Below are positions 6,847 through 14,734 of a DNA stretch of 14,734 bases, one piece after another. A program made the position numbers and the translations under genes. The notes under the pieces were generated by a model. The model did not search any database. It was not told the DNA's origin and was given only the letters and a program-made list of their open reading frames with translations. This DNA is from Deltaproteobacteria bacterium (GTDB lineage Bacteria > Desulfobacterota > DSM-4660 > Desulfatiglandales > B25-G16): the NCBI GenBank assembly GCA_020348625.1, contig CP070752.1:2448666-2463399 (forward strand), in the 5' to 3' direction. The stretch's first letter is position 1; every line of letters begins with the position of its first letter.

Positions 6847-9432
6847 ATGATGCGTTTTGATAAGTTCACGCTCAAGGCCCAAGAGGTTATCCAGAATTCT
6901 CAGGATATCGCATCCCAGAGAGGCCATCAACAGATCGAGCCTGAACATCTGCTCTATGCAATTCTTGAGCAGAGGGAAGGCATTATCCCGCCCCTACTGG
7001 GAAAGATAGGCGTGGAGGAAGATGCTATCGTTCAGGAACTGGGAGAAGCACTGGATCAGTTACCTTCGGTAAGCGGTGGTGGAATTGACAGTGCCTATAT
7101 TTCACCTCGATCAAAAGCCGTATTTGATCAGGCACTCAAAGAGGCCAAGCAGATGCGGGACGAATACGTAAGCGTAGAGCATCTTCTTTTGGCCATAACC
7201 GATGACAAGCAGGGAAAGGCTTCCAAGATCCTGTCTGCCCATGGCTTGACCAGGGATACCATACTAAAGGCCCTGATCGATATACGAGGTTCGCAGCGAG
7301 TAACCGATGCAACCCCGGAGGATAAATATCAGGCTATTGAACGGTTTAGCCGCGATCTCACCCAAATGGCTGAGGAAGATAAGCTCGACCCGGTTATCGG
7401 CAGGGATGATGAAATAAGGCGGGTAATCCAGGTTCTTTCCAGGAGGACAAAGAACAACCCCGTGTTGATTGGAGAACCCGGGGTGGGCAAGACAGCCATT
7501 GCCGAAGGCCTCGCCCAGAGGATTATTCATGGAGATATCCCTGAAACCTTAAAAGACAAAAGGGTGGTGGCATTGGATATGGGCGCACTGATCGCAGGAG
7601 CCAAGTATAGGGGCGAGTTTGAGGACAGGTTGAAGGCCTTTCTCAAGGAAGTAACCGAAGCAGCAGGCGCCATTATCCTGTTCATCGACGAACTGCACAC
7701 CCTGGTGGGCGCCGGGGCTGCCGAGGGGGCAGTGGATGCGTCTAACATGCTCAAACCGGCTCTGGCACGCGGCGAGCTCAGGTGCGTTGGCGCCACAACG
7801 ATCAAAGAATACCGGAAATACATAGAAAAGGATGCTGCCCTTGAAAGGCGTTTCCAGCCAATCATGGTAGATGAGCCGAACGTGGAAGACACCATCTCCA
7901 TACTCCGCGGGGTGAAAGAGAAATACGAAGTCCATCACGGTGTAAGGATTAAGGACTCGGCCCTCGTTGCAGCAGCCGTGCTCTCAAACAGATATATCAC
8001 CGACCGTTTTCTCCCTGATAAAGCCATAGACCTGGTTGATGAGGCCACGAGCAGGCTGCGGATAGAGATCGACAGTCTGCCATCTGAAATAGACGACCTC
8101 CGCAGAAGAATGACCCAATTAGAAATCGAAAAAGAGGCGCTTAAGAAGGAGTCGGACAATCCCTCAAAGCAACGGTTAAAGAAGATCGACGAGGAATTGG
8201 ATGATTTGAGGGCACAGAGCGAGGAGATGACCGGCCACTGGATGAGGGAAAAAGAGATCATCGGGCGAATCAGGGAAGTAAATGAGAAGATCGATGCCGC
8301 AAAATCTGAGGCCCAGGCTGCCGAAAGACAAGGAGACTTGGCAAAGGCCGCCGAGCTGAGATACAGCACGATTCTAGAGCTGGAAAAAAGCCTCACCGAG
8401 GCCAATACTCAGCTGAGCGAGCTCCAGGCAAACAAAAAGATGCTCAAAGAGGAAGTGGACAGCGATGACATAGCCCAGGTTGTATCAAAATGGACCGGTA
8501 TACCCGTTGATAGGATGATGGAGGGTGAACGGGAAAAGTTGCTGAAGATGGAAGAGCGGATTGGCAAGCGGGTTATTGGGCAGGAAGAGGCTATACAGGC
8601 CGTGGCCAACGCTGTTCGCAGGGCACGTTCAGGGCTTCAGGATCCGAACAGACCAATTGGCTCATTCATTTTCCTTGGCCCTACCGGTGTGGGAAAGACC
8701 GAGCTTGCCAAGGCGCTGGCGGAGTTCCTTTTCGATAACGAGCAGTACATGATCAGGATAGATATGTCCGAGTACATGGAAAAACACTCGGTAGCAAGGA
8801 TGATAGGGGCACCACCGGGCTATGTTGGCTATGAGGAAGGGGGATATCTTACCGAATCGGTTAGAACCCATCCCTATTCCGTGATCCTCTTGGATGAAAT
8901 AGAGAAGGCCCATCCGGATGTCTTCAATGTCCTTCTTCAGATCTTAGATGACGGCAGGATGACCGATGGCAAGGGAAGGACCGTCGATTTCACGAATACG
9001 GTCCTGATCATGACATCCAATATCGGCAGCCAGATCATCAGAGAGCTGGCCGGTAAGGAAAAAGAAAAGATGGCTAGCGGTGTTATGGAGATGCTCCGTA
9101 ACACTTTTCGGCCCGAATTCCTGAATAGGATCGACGAGACCATAATCTTTAACTCCCTGGGTCAGGAAGAGATAAAGAAGATCATCGACATACAGATTGC
9201 CCTGCTCAGCAAGAGGTTGGAGGACCGCAAGATAACCCTTCATTTGACTGATGGGGTTAAAGAGTTCCTGGCTGAAGCGGGATTCGATCCCGTATATGGG
9301 GCAAGACCGCTCAAGAGGGCTATTCAACGCTACATTGAAGATGAGCTGGCCTTGAAGATACTCAGTGGAGATGTTGAAGACGGAAGCGATCTCACGGTTG
9401 ACGTGGAGCATGGTAAGGTTGTATTTAAATAA
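6847..9432 (+). CDS. clpB: ATP-dependent chaperone ClpB (protein disaggregase)
   Basis: An 861-residue Hsp100 protein, close to E. coli ClpB at 857. ClpB is a cytoplasmic hexamer that, with DnaK, pulls polypeptides out of aggregates. The N-domain (about 1-145) has the two Clp_N repeats. NBD1 has Walker A GEPGVGKT at about 209, pore loop KYRGEFE at about 253, Walker B LFIDE at about 278 and Arg-finger region ALERRFQ at about 331. The coiled-coil M-domain (about 410-520) is full length and distinguishes it from ClpA and ClpX. NBD2 has Walker A GPTGVGKT at about 611, pore loop GYVGYEEGG at about 658, LLDE at about 681 and sensor-2 GAR at about 818. No ClpP-binding loop is evident, as expected for ClpB. 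The HtrA-type protease gene follows after 20 bases, so the pair is probably a stress-response operon. Confidence 0.97.
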   Translation: MMRFDKFTLKAQEVIQNSQDIASQRGHQQIEPEHLLYAILEQREGIIPPLLGKIGVEEDAIVQELGEALDQLPSVSGGGIDSAYISPRSKAVFDQALKEAKQMRDEYVSVEHLLLAITDDKQGKASKILSAHGLTRDTILKALIDIRGSQRVTDATPEDKYQAIERFSRDLTQMAEEDKLDPVIGRDDEIRRVIQVLSRRTKNNPVLIGEPGVGKTAIAEGLAQRIIHGDIPETLKDKRVVALDMGALIAGAKYRGEFEDRLKAFLKEVTEAAGAIILFIDELHTLVGAGAAEGAVDASNMLKPALARGELRCVGATTIKEYRKYIEKDAALERRFQPIMVDEPNVEDTISILRGVKEKYEVHHGVRIKDSALVAAAVLSNRYITDRFLPDKAIDLVDEATSRLRIEIDSLPSEIDDLRRRMTQLEIEKEALKKESDNPSKQRLKKIDEELDDLRAQSEEMTGHWMREKEIIGRIREVNEKIDAAKSEAQAAERQGDLAKAAELRYSTILELEKSLTEANTQLSELQANKKMLKEEVDSDDIAQVVSKWTGIPVDRMMEGEREKLLKMEERIGKRVIGQEEAIQAVANAVRRARSGLQDPNRPIGSFIFLGPTGVGKTELAKALAEFLFDNEQYMIRIDMSEYMEKHSVARMIGAPPGYVGYEEGGYLTESVRTHPYSVILLDEIEKAHPDVFNVLLQILDDGRMTDGKGRTVDFTNTVLIMTSNIGSQIIRELAGKEKEKMASGVMEMLRNTFRPEFLNRIDETIIFNSLGQEEIKKIIDIQIALLSKRLEDRKITLHLTDGVKEFLAEAGFDPVYGARPLKRAIQRYIEDELALKILSGDVEDGSDLTVDVEHGKVVFK

Positions 9433-9452
9433 GCTTCACAGGTGGAGATACT

Positions 9453-10871
9453 ATGCTTCGAAAAAGATTAGCATTCAGTGGCAACGGAAGCGTTTTCGCC
9501 TTTTTCGTCTTGGGTTTTTGCGCGCTTCTCCAATTGTCATTTCCACCAACAAGTCGAGCTGAACAGCCCTTTCCCAGGGAAAACGCCGTTGTAAGGGCCG
9601 TCCGGAAGGTAAGCCCCGCAGTAGTAAACATTAGCACAAGCAAGCTCGTTGAGAGAGGTGTAAGTCCTTTTTTCTCCTTTGAAAACGACGATTTCTTCAA
9701 CAGATTCTTCAGGGACTTTTTTGAGCCTCGCAAAAGGCAGTATGTTCAGAACAGCCTTGGTTCAGGTGTCATCATTGACAGTACCCAGAAGTATATCCTC
9801 ACCAATCACCATGTTATCGTCAGGGCATCAAAGATAATGATAACCCTGGCCGACCAGCAGGAGTTTGAAGCTCGGGTTGTCGGTACAGATCCTGAATCTG
9901 ATCTCGCTGTCCTCAAGATCGAATCAGATACCATTTTACCGGCTATCCGTATGGGCAGGTCAGACGACCTCATGATAGGGGAAACCGTTATTGCTATCGG
10001 CAATCCGTTCGGTCTCTCTCATACGGTTACAACTGGGGTAATCAGTGCCCTGAACAGATCCGTGAGAACTCAGAGTGGCGTCTACCATAATTTTATCCAG
10101 ATCGATGCGTCGATAAACCCCGGAAACAGCGGCGGTCCCTTGCTGAACATCAACGGTGAACTCGTGGGCATCAATACGGCCATCTATTCCGGGGCCGAGG
10201 GAATCGGCTTCGCCATTCCAATCGACAGGGCAAGGCGTATTGTCAGTGACCTGATAAATTACGGCAGGGTTCATACCGCCTGGTTGGGTATCATGGTTCA
10301 GGATCTGACCAAGAACTTAATCGACTACTTCCGCTTGCCCGTTGACCGCGGCGTCTTGATTACCCAGGTTGTGCCCGGGTCACCGGCCGAGGACAAGGGC
10401 CTTAACCGAGGGGATGTGATTACTGAGCTCAACAAGAATAATATCGGGTCCAGTCGAGATTACTACGACCAGTTATCACAGCATACGGCAGATGAAGTGC
10501 TTCACCTCACCCTCATCAGGGACGGAAAGAGAGAAGAGATGAGCATAAAGGCTGCCTCGTTCCCGCCCGAGCTTGCCTTGGATCTGGCATTTGACCGGCT
10601 CGGTTTCAAGGTAGAAGATCTAAACAAGCGCCTTGCCGCTCAGTATAGGTTGGAGAACAAAGAAAGCCTGGTTATTGTGGCCGTCAAGAAAGGCTCTCAA
10701 TCAGACAAAATCGGTATCGAGCCTGGCGATCTGGTGAGGGGAATAAACGATCTGTCGATTAACAACAAGCAAGACTTCACCCGGGCAGTCATCAGATACC
10801 GGCTTAAGGAACAGGTAACGGTGCTCATTCAGAGGGGCTGGAGAGTCTATTCCGTTTCCTTCAAGATGTAG
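9453..10871 (+). CDS. htrA: Do/DegP-family periplasmic serine endoprotease
   Basis: A 472-residue exported protease. An N-terminal signal (basic MLRKR, hydrophobic core FAFFVLGFCALLQL, probable cleavage after SRA near 36) leads to a trypsin-like domain with a complete triad: His120 in LTNHHV, Asp150 in DPESDLAVLK and Ser226 in NPGNSGGP. Two PDZ domains follow: about 275-365 (WLGIMVQDL, GSPAEDKGLNRGDVI) and about 385-470 (KKGSQSDKIGIEPGDLV). The LA loop near 68-98 is Phe-rich (FFSFENDDFFNRFFRDFFEP), as in DegP/DegQ. Expected role: degrading misfolded periplasmic proteins. GGTGGAG lies 5 bases before the ATG, and the gene is 20 bases after clpB and probably co-transcribed. DegP versus DegQ cannot be decided from the sequence. 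The stop codon is one base from that of the convergent gene. Confidence 0.92.
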   Translation: MLRKRLAFSGNGSVFAFFVLGFCALLQLSFPPTSRAEQPFPRENAVVRAVRKVSPAVVNISTSKLVERGVSPFFSFENDDFFNRFFRDFFEPRKRQYVQNSLGSGVIIDSTQKYILTNHHVIVRASKIMITLADQQEFEARVVGTDPESDLAVLKIESDTILPAIRMGRSDDLMIGETVIAIGNPFGLSHTVTTGVISALNRSVRTQSGVYHNFIQIDASINPGNSGGPLLNINGELVGINTAIYSGAEGIGFAIPIDRARRIVSDLINYGRVHTAWLGIMVQDLTKNLIDYFRLPVDRGVLITQVVPGSPAEDKGLNRGDVITELNKNNIGSSRDYYDQLSQHTADEVLHLTLIRDGKREEMSIKAASFPPELALDLAFDRLGFKVEDLNKRLAAQYRLENKESLVIVAVKKGSQSDKIGIEPGDLVRGINDLSINNKQDFTRAVIRYRLKEQVTVLIQRGWRVYSVSFKM

Positions 10872-10872
10872 C

Positions 10873-12099
10873 CTATGGGCGATATCGTTTCTGGTCGAAC
10901 TCCTTTTGGCCCTCCCTCAATTCCTGAATGTTCTTGAGGATCGTCTTGGCCTTGGTGATTAGATAATCTACCCTCTTATAGTTCGGATCCACAGTCCAAA
11001 CCAAGTTCCATTCTCGAATGGCCTCGGTCAGTTGTTCCTTGTCGAAGAACTGGATCCCTTGTTTATAGTGCTCTTCCTTGTAGGAGATCTTGCTTTTTTC
11101 AAGGTAGTCGACACATTCCCGGCAGTCAGCCTTATAGCGCAGGCATGCCTCGAATTCATCTCGAGCTGCAAGGTAATCCTTGCCCTCAAAAAGGAGCATG
11201 CCCTTTCGCACATGAGACTTGCAGGCGTACTCACGGGCGACATCGTCCCCAGGGGACACGTTAAGGACTTTGTTAAAACTATTAATTGCCTCCTGATAGT
11301 ATCCGAGCATAAACAGCTCAATTCCGTCCTCACGATAGCTCGCAACCTGATCAAGCAGTTCATCATGCTTGTCTGCTACGGTAGCCTTCTCCACGGGCCC
11401 CTGTTTTTCCGAGGCATATCGATCCCATTCCCATAATTCCAAATCCCCGATCTCCGTTCCATCTGACTCGATGAATTCCTCGTTATCCTTGAATGCCACG
11501 CCTTCAACCTCAGGAACCTTAATCTCTTGACCGACACGGACTTGAGTGGCATCCATTATGTTATTGTATTCTGCGATAAGCGGGAATTTACGGTAATCTC
11601 CATAGTAAATCTCAGCCAGCTTCGAAAGATTTTGTCCCGGCTGAATGGTATGTACAATATAGCGCTTTATCTGGATTCGTTTCCGCGTGATGAGCATTTT
11701 TGCCGCGTTCTCATGGTTGGGCCAGAGCCTCAAGGCAATGAGGAATTGGTGACGGGCATGGGCATATTTCCCCTCTTTATGGAGCTTAAGACCGGCCTCG
11801 TAATGGTGCTGTGCTGAATTCCGTAATTCCCTTTCAACTCGCCTGCGGCCCTCATCGGCCTCCTGATCAAGGGGATTAACCGTCAGTGCAAGCTTATAAT
11901 GCTTGAGGGACGAAACGAGTTCACCCGCCCGTTCATATTCCCGGCCGATTCGCGCATATATTTGACACAGGTCTTTCTTGAGCACTTCAAAGGGAACTCG
12001 CCCGATTTCTTCTGGGGGCTTCTTCACCCGGGGTGCGCAACTCGATAACAACGCGAGTGCAAGTCCTAGGAGAATGATTCTGAGGCAGTGTTTTTTCAT
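10873..12099 (-). CDS. LysM and TPR-containing lipoprotein, unknown function
   Basis: A 408-residue protein with a good lipoprotein signal: MKKHC start, hydrophobic core and lipobox LSSC with Cys21, so it is probably attached to a membrane on the periplasmic side. TPR-like helices occupy about 45-78 and 98-130 (HYEAGLKLHKEGKYAHARHQ). A LysM domain lies at about 146-196 (YIVHTIQPGQNLSKLAEIYYGD, ending VRVGQEIKVP), a fold that typically binds peptidoglycan or chitin-like glycans. A charged linker follows. Further TPR-like units occupy about 255-285, 295-325 and 345-375 (GIELFMLGYYQEAINSFNKVL). No catalytic motif is visible, so it is probably a scaffold or assembly factor. Its ATG is 6 bases after the stop of the deacetylase and has no obvious ribosome site, pointing to translational coupling. 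The shared LysM fold in the two neighbours supports a joint cell-wall role. Confidence 0.8.
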   Translation of the reverse strand: MKKHCLRIILLGLALALLSSCAPRVKKPPEEIGRVPFEVLKKDLCQIYARIGREYERAGELVSSLKHYKLALTVNPLDQEADEGRRRVERELRNSAQHHYEAGLKLHKEGKYAHARHQFLIALRLWPNHENAAKMLITRKRIQIKRYIVHTIQPGQNLSKLAEIYYGDYRKFPLIAEYNNIMDATQVRVGQEIKVPEVEGVAFKDNEEFIESDGTEIGDLELWEWDRYASEKQGPVEKATVADKHDELLDQVASYREDGIELFMLGYYQEAINSFNKVLNVSPGDDVAREYACKSHVRKGMLLFEGKDYLAARDEFEACLRYKADCRECVDYLEKSKISYKEEHYKQGIQFFDKEQLTEAIREWNLVWTVDPNYKRVDYLITKAKTILKNIQELREGQKEFDQKRYRP

Positions 12100-12105
12100 A
12101 GGGTT

Positions 12106-13140
12106 TTACTCGAGTGCAAATTCATGAAAGCATTTCACCCTCTGGAGAAAAGTCTCCATATCTTTCTTTATGATAGGATCCCGTTTCAGGGCGAGGGGAT
12201 CTGCAAAAAACGCGTTGCCTCCCCTTTGTACAGTCAACCCAAGCTTGTAGCCCGCCTCTTCCGCAATCAGCAATACCCTCTGATTGTAATCGTTATAAGG
12301 ATATGCCAGGTAAATGGTATCCTGCTTCAGTTCTTTATCTATGAGTTGCTTGGAGACAATGAGCTCTTTGCGAATCCGCTCCAAATAGGCCTGATCATCC
12401 TCACCCTCCTTTTTCTTGGTGAGGTCGCAATGGGTGACTGTGTGGGCACCAACCTCGAATCCACGGGCCTTCATCTCTCTGAGCTGATCCCATGTAATTG
12501 CCCCCTCTGAAATACCGACATAATCTGTGTAAATGAAAAGGGTCGCCTTAAAATCGAATTCGTTGAGGATAGGATAAGCAATATCATAAGCGCTTCGGTA
12601 GCCGTCATCAATAGTGATAACGACTGACCTTTCGGGCAGCGAGCGCCGGTATTGCAGAAAATCGTAGAGCTCCCTCAGGGTTACGATCCGGTAGTTATTT
12701 TCCTTCAGATATCTCATTTGCTTTTCAAAAACATGAGCGGGCATACAGTTCGAAGACTTGCAGTTTTCCGCAAACCGATGGTAACAGAGTATCGGTACCA
12801 CCTGGCAACCCTCAGGGGCGAGACCCCCTTTGTTCACTTCCCTCAGGGGGATCACAACGATCTTACCGGGTCGAAAACTCGCGCTCTTATTTTCATCCTC
12901 GATTATCCACGACCTCTTGGAATCACCGAGAAACCGGGCGGCCAGGAAATGGGGGGTTTCCCCTCCTCTCAGTTGATAGATCACATAATCATCTGAACGA
13001 AAAACGGCAGGCTCGGAAACCTGATCCTTCACAGTTGCTTCCCTCTCGCCCTTGAGGACAGTTTCCTCGGTAGCAGATGACCACATCACTACCGAAAACA
13101 CTCCGGCAAGCACCATGAGCGTTGAAAACAACCTGTTCAT
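12106..13140 (-). CDS. Secreted LysM-polysaccharide deacetylase (CE4/NodB family)
   Basis: 344 residues from ATG 13140, chosen because AGAGGA lies 8 bases upstream and a signal peptide follows at once (MNRLFSTLMVLAGVFSVVMWSSA). An in-frame GTG at 13209 would add 23 residues ahead of the signal and lacks a ribosome site. A LysM-like domain at about 52-99 (YVIYQLRGGETPHFLAARFL) precedes a NodB deacetylase domain: YHRF at about 120, ITIDDGYRS with the Asp pair at about 178-179, metal-binding HTVTH with His233 and His237, and AYPYNDYN at about 279 in place of the usual RxPYG-type motif. The classical motif-5 His is not evident, as in PgaB/IcaB-like members. Expected reaction: metal-dependent removal of N-acetyl groups from peptidoglycan or an exopolysaccharide. 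The substrate is unknown, though LysM favours peptidoglycan. It is the first gene of a probable pair with the LysM/TPR lipoprotein. Confidence 0.88.
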   Translation of the reverse strand: MNRLFSTLMVLAGVFSVVMWSSATEETVLKGEREATVKDQVSEPAVFRSDDYVIYQLRGGETPHFLAARFLGDSKRSWIIEDENKSASFRPGKIVVIPLREVNKGGLAPEGCQVVPILCYHRFAENCKSSNCMPAHVFEKQMRYLKENNYRIVTLRELYDFLQYRRSLPERSVVITIDDGYRSAYDIAYPILNEFDFKATLFIYTDYVGISEGAITWDQLREMKARGFEVGAHTVTHCDLTKKKEGEDDQAYLERIRKELIVSKQLIDKELKQDTIYLAYPYNDYNQRVLLIAEEAGYKLGLTVQRGGNAFFADPLALKRDPIIKKDMETFLQRVKCFHEFALE

Positions 13141-13440
13141 TCTTGGCTTCCTCTGTCTATTAAACTGCGCCTCGATTGTGGAGGCAATTAAGGGGAAATT
13201 GCCGGGCACTCATCTTATTTCATTCCCCACTCGAAATACGTCTTCTACCTGATTATTCGGACATTTTCTACCATTACTTAACCGACAAGACTCACGTATT
13301 ATGAAGAATTGTTGTTTCACCACCGAGGCGGGTCGTCTAACAGTAAGCACGATAAGAGCATCACGTCAAGATAACCTCTCCTAGCGCATCTTGAATGACC
13401 CCGGCAATATCGTTTTAGGTGGTGATTAGTATTCTAGACA
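13141..13440. other. Intergenic region between the cyclase and deacetylase genes
   Basis: About 300 bases without a supported gene. The 40 bases next to the deacetylase hold its ribosome site. A 7-bp-arm inverted repeat lies at 13183-13203. On the minus strand TTGACG is seen near 13370, but no good -10 follows at 16-18 bases. I see no terminator with a T-run after the cyclase stop. Confidence 0.5.
13183..13203 (-). repeat. Inverted repeat in the probable 5' leader of the deacetylase gene
   Basis: GGCAATT, 7-base loop, AATTGCC: perfect arms. In the transcript it would be a hairpin ending 42 bases before the deacetylase ATG. No T-run follows, so it is not an intrinsic terminator. It could be a protein-binding site or a leader hairpin. 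Only the symmetry is observed; any function is inference. Confidence 0.4.
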
Positions 13441-14734
13441 TCAGGCAATTACCCGATGAACGATGATGGGCTTGGAACGACCTCTCATCATCTGGGGCGG
13501 TTCTTTTTTCAGATCAAAGCCTTTGCCAAGCCTCTTGGCGGTCTCCTCGCTTACCAAGATATCGCAGCTGAATTCCTTGGTGAGATCCTGAATTCTCGAT
13601 GCCAGGATAACGGTATCACCGATAAGGGAATATGAAAGCTGATCTTCGCTTCCGGTGTTTCCGGCCAAGACCACGCCGGTGTGGATGCCGATACCATGCC
13701 TGAACGGCATCAATCCCCTGTTCACCCTATCATTATTCAGCGATTCCAAGAGCCTTCTCATCTCAAGGGCAGCTGTTACCGCCTTTTCCGCATGGTCCTC
13801 ATCCCTGAGCGGCACGCCGAATACAACCTCCATTTCATCACCCACGTATTGAAGCACAAGGCCATCACACTGGCGTATTGCCTTTTGCATGGCAGTGAAA
13901 TAAACCTTCATGCTCTTGATTACCTCCTCAGGAGGGTTCTCTTCTACATATGATGAAAACCCACGAAGGTCGGCAAAGAGAACGGTGGCCTCTCTTCTTT
14001 CTCCATTAAGGGGGATGCGCCCGGACAGGATCTCGTCTCGTATCTCAGGTGTCACATATTTGCCAAAGGTCTCCCTGATCATTTTGCTTTCTGCCAGACC
14101 TTCGGCCATTCTGTTGAAGGCTGAGCCAAGATCACCCAGTTCATCGTTTCGATCGATGCTGACACGATGGCTAAAATTCCCCTGGCCTATGGTCACCGTA
14201 CTCTCCCTCAGCTTATTGATGGGCCGTGAAAAATAGGTGCTGAGCACAAGGCTAAGCAATATTCCCACAATGGTTATTATGACCGTTAGTACCAGGATAG
14301 ATATCTTAGCAGCCCGGATTTTCTGTAAAATGGCTTCTTGCGAGATTGCCAAATGAACCCTTCCAACGGTTAACTTCTGGTAGGTGATGGGCTTCTCAAA
14401 GAGCAGGATATCTTTTTCTTCATTTACAAAGGAGCTTATTTTGACTTCATCATCCTGTCTAAGCAGCGTCAGGTTCTTTGGCGCCTTATAAACCTTGTTT
14501 ACCTCTTCGATACTGCTGTGGGCCCTTATCACGTTCTTCTTATCGGTGATCAAGGCATATGCAACCTGTTCGTTCTCAGCAATATCCTTGACCAGCTGAA
14601 ACAAGGCGAGCTCTTCTTCTCCGAGCAACTTGTCAGGGGCGTTATTAGCTGCAATCCGAAGCATGCTCTCGCCAAGATCAATTAACTGGCCGGTAAACTG
14701 TCTCTTTTGCTCCCTCAGAATAGAAAAGCTGATG
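13441..14734 (-). CDS. Membrane HAMP-adenylate/guanylate cyclase-like protein (N-terminus beyond the window)
   Basis: The frame is open to the right edge (23 further codons upstream of the ATG at 14664), so that ATG is probably internal and the true start lies outside. Counting from it: an extracytoplasmic sensor-like region (to about 117, ITDKKNVIRAHS resembles a Cache-type strand pattern), a membrane helix (about 120-145), a HAMP linker (about 146-198), a short FGKYVTPEIRDEIL connector and a class III cyclase domain (about 224-390). Metal-binding Asp232 (LFADLRGF) and Asp276 (YVGDEME) are present, and the transition-state Arg357 is kept. The usual substrate Lys is Gln272 (LQYVGD) and the usual catalytic Asn of TVNLASR is Ile353 (TVILASR). 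Activity is therefore doubtful: it may be a weak or degenerate cyclase acting as a signal-binding regulator. Whether it acts on the neighbouring envelope genes is unknown. Confidence 0.85.
   Translation of the reverse strand, partial: ISFSILREQKRQFTGQLIDLGESMLRIAANNAPDKLLGEEELALFQLVKDIAENEQVAYALITDKKNVIRAHSSIEEVNKVYKAPKNLTLLRQDDEVKISSFVNEEKDILLFEKPITYQKLTVGRVHLAISQEAILQKIRAAKISILVLTVIITIVGILLSLVLSTYFSRPINKLRESTVTIGQGNFSHRVSIDRNDELGDLGSAFNRMAEGLAESKMIRETFGKYVTPEIRDEILSGRIPLNGERREATVLFADLRGFSSYVEENPPEEVIKSMKVYFTAMQKAIRQCDGLVLQYVGDEMEVVFGVPLRDEDHAEKAVTAALEMRRLLESLNNDRVNRGLMPFRHGIGIHTGVVLAGNTGSEDQLSYSLIGDTVILASRIQDLTKEFSCDILVSEETAKRLGKGFDLKKEPPQMMRGRSKPIIVHRVIA

Noticed and set aside
7527..8405. 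Long minus-strand open frames opposite clpB
   Set aside because: They are antisense shadows of a highly conserved, full-length clpB and have low-complexity Ser/Leu-rich translations.
13141..13209. Extended deacetylase start at GTG 13209
   Set aside because: There is no ribosome site, and the extra 23 residues would precede a well-formed signal peptide that begins at the ATG at 13140.

Overview
The window looks like ordinary chromosomal housekeeping and envelope-stress DNA from a Gram-negative bacterium, most probably a deltaproteobacterium (Desulfobacterota). This placement is inferred from the gene complement: a RodZ-like cytoskeletal protein, SurA-type periplasmic isomerases, Mfd, ClpB, a Do-family protease, LysM/TPR envelope proteins and a HAMP-cyclase. 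It is not a phylogenetic result. I see no phage, insertion sequence, CRISPR array, tRNA or rRNA.

Left arm (1-6423, all on the minus strand, read right to left): mfd (transcription-repair coupling factor), a 244-base gap with a possible promoter, a signal-anchored or lipoprotein PpiC-type isomerase, a SurA-like periplasmic isomerase whose start overlaps the previous gene by 14 bases, and a RodZ-like HTH/membrane protein that starts one base after the surA stop and runs off the left edge. The last three genes are tightly packed and look like one envelope-assembly operon.

Centre (6424-10871): a divergent intergenic region holds a perfect palindrome containing a TTGACA hexamer and a second promoter-like element. 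From it reads a plus-strand pair, clpB then a Do/HtrA periplasmic serine protease 20 bases downstream. Together these cover cytoplasmic disaggregation and periplasmic quality control. The protease gene converges on the next gene with only one base between the stop codons.

Right arm (10873-14734, minus strand): a LysM/TPR lipoprotein and, 6 bases upstream of it, a LysM-bearing secreted polysaccharide deacetylase, probably a two-gene peptidoglycan or exopolysaccharide unit. A 300-base gap with a 7-bp-arm inverted repeat follows. Last is the 3' part of a membrane HAMP/class III nucleotidyl cyclase in which two residues usually needed for catalysis are replaced.

No clearly undescribed system is visible. 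The most interesting points are the altered cyclase active site, the palindrome in the mfd/clpB intergenic region, the paired LysM envelope proteins, and the unexplained gap between mfd and the isomerase genes.
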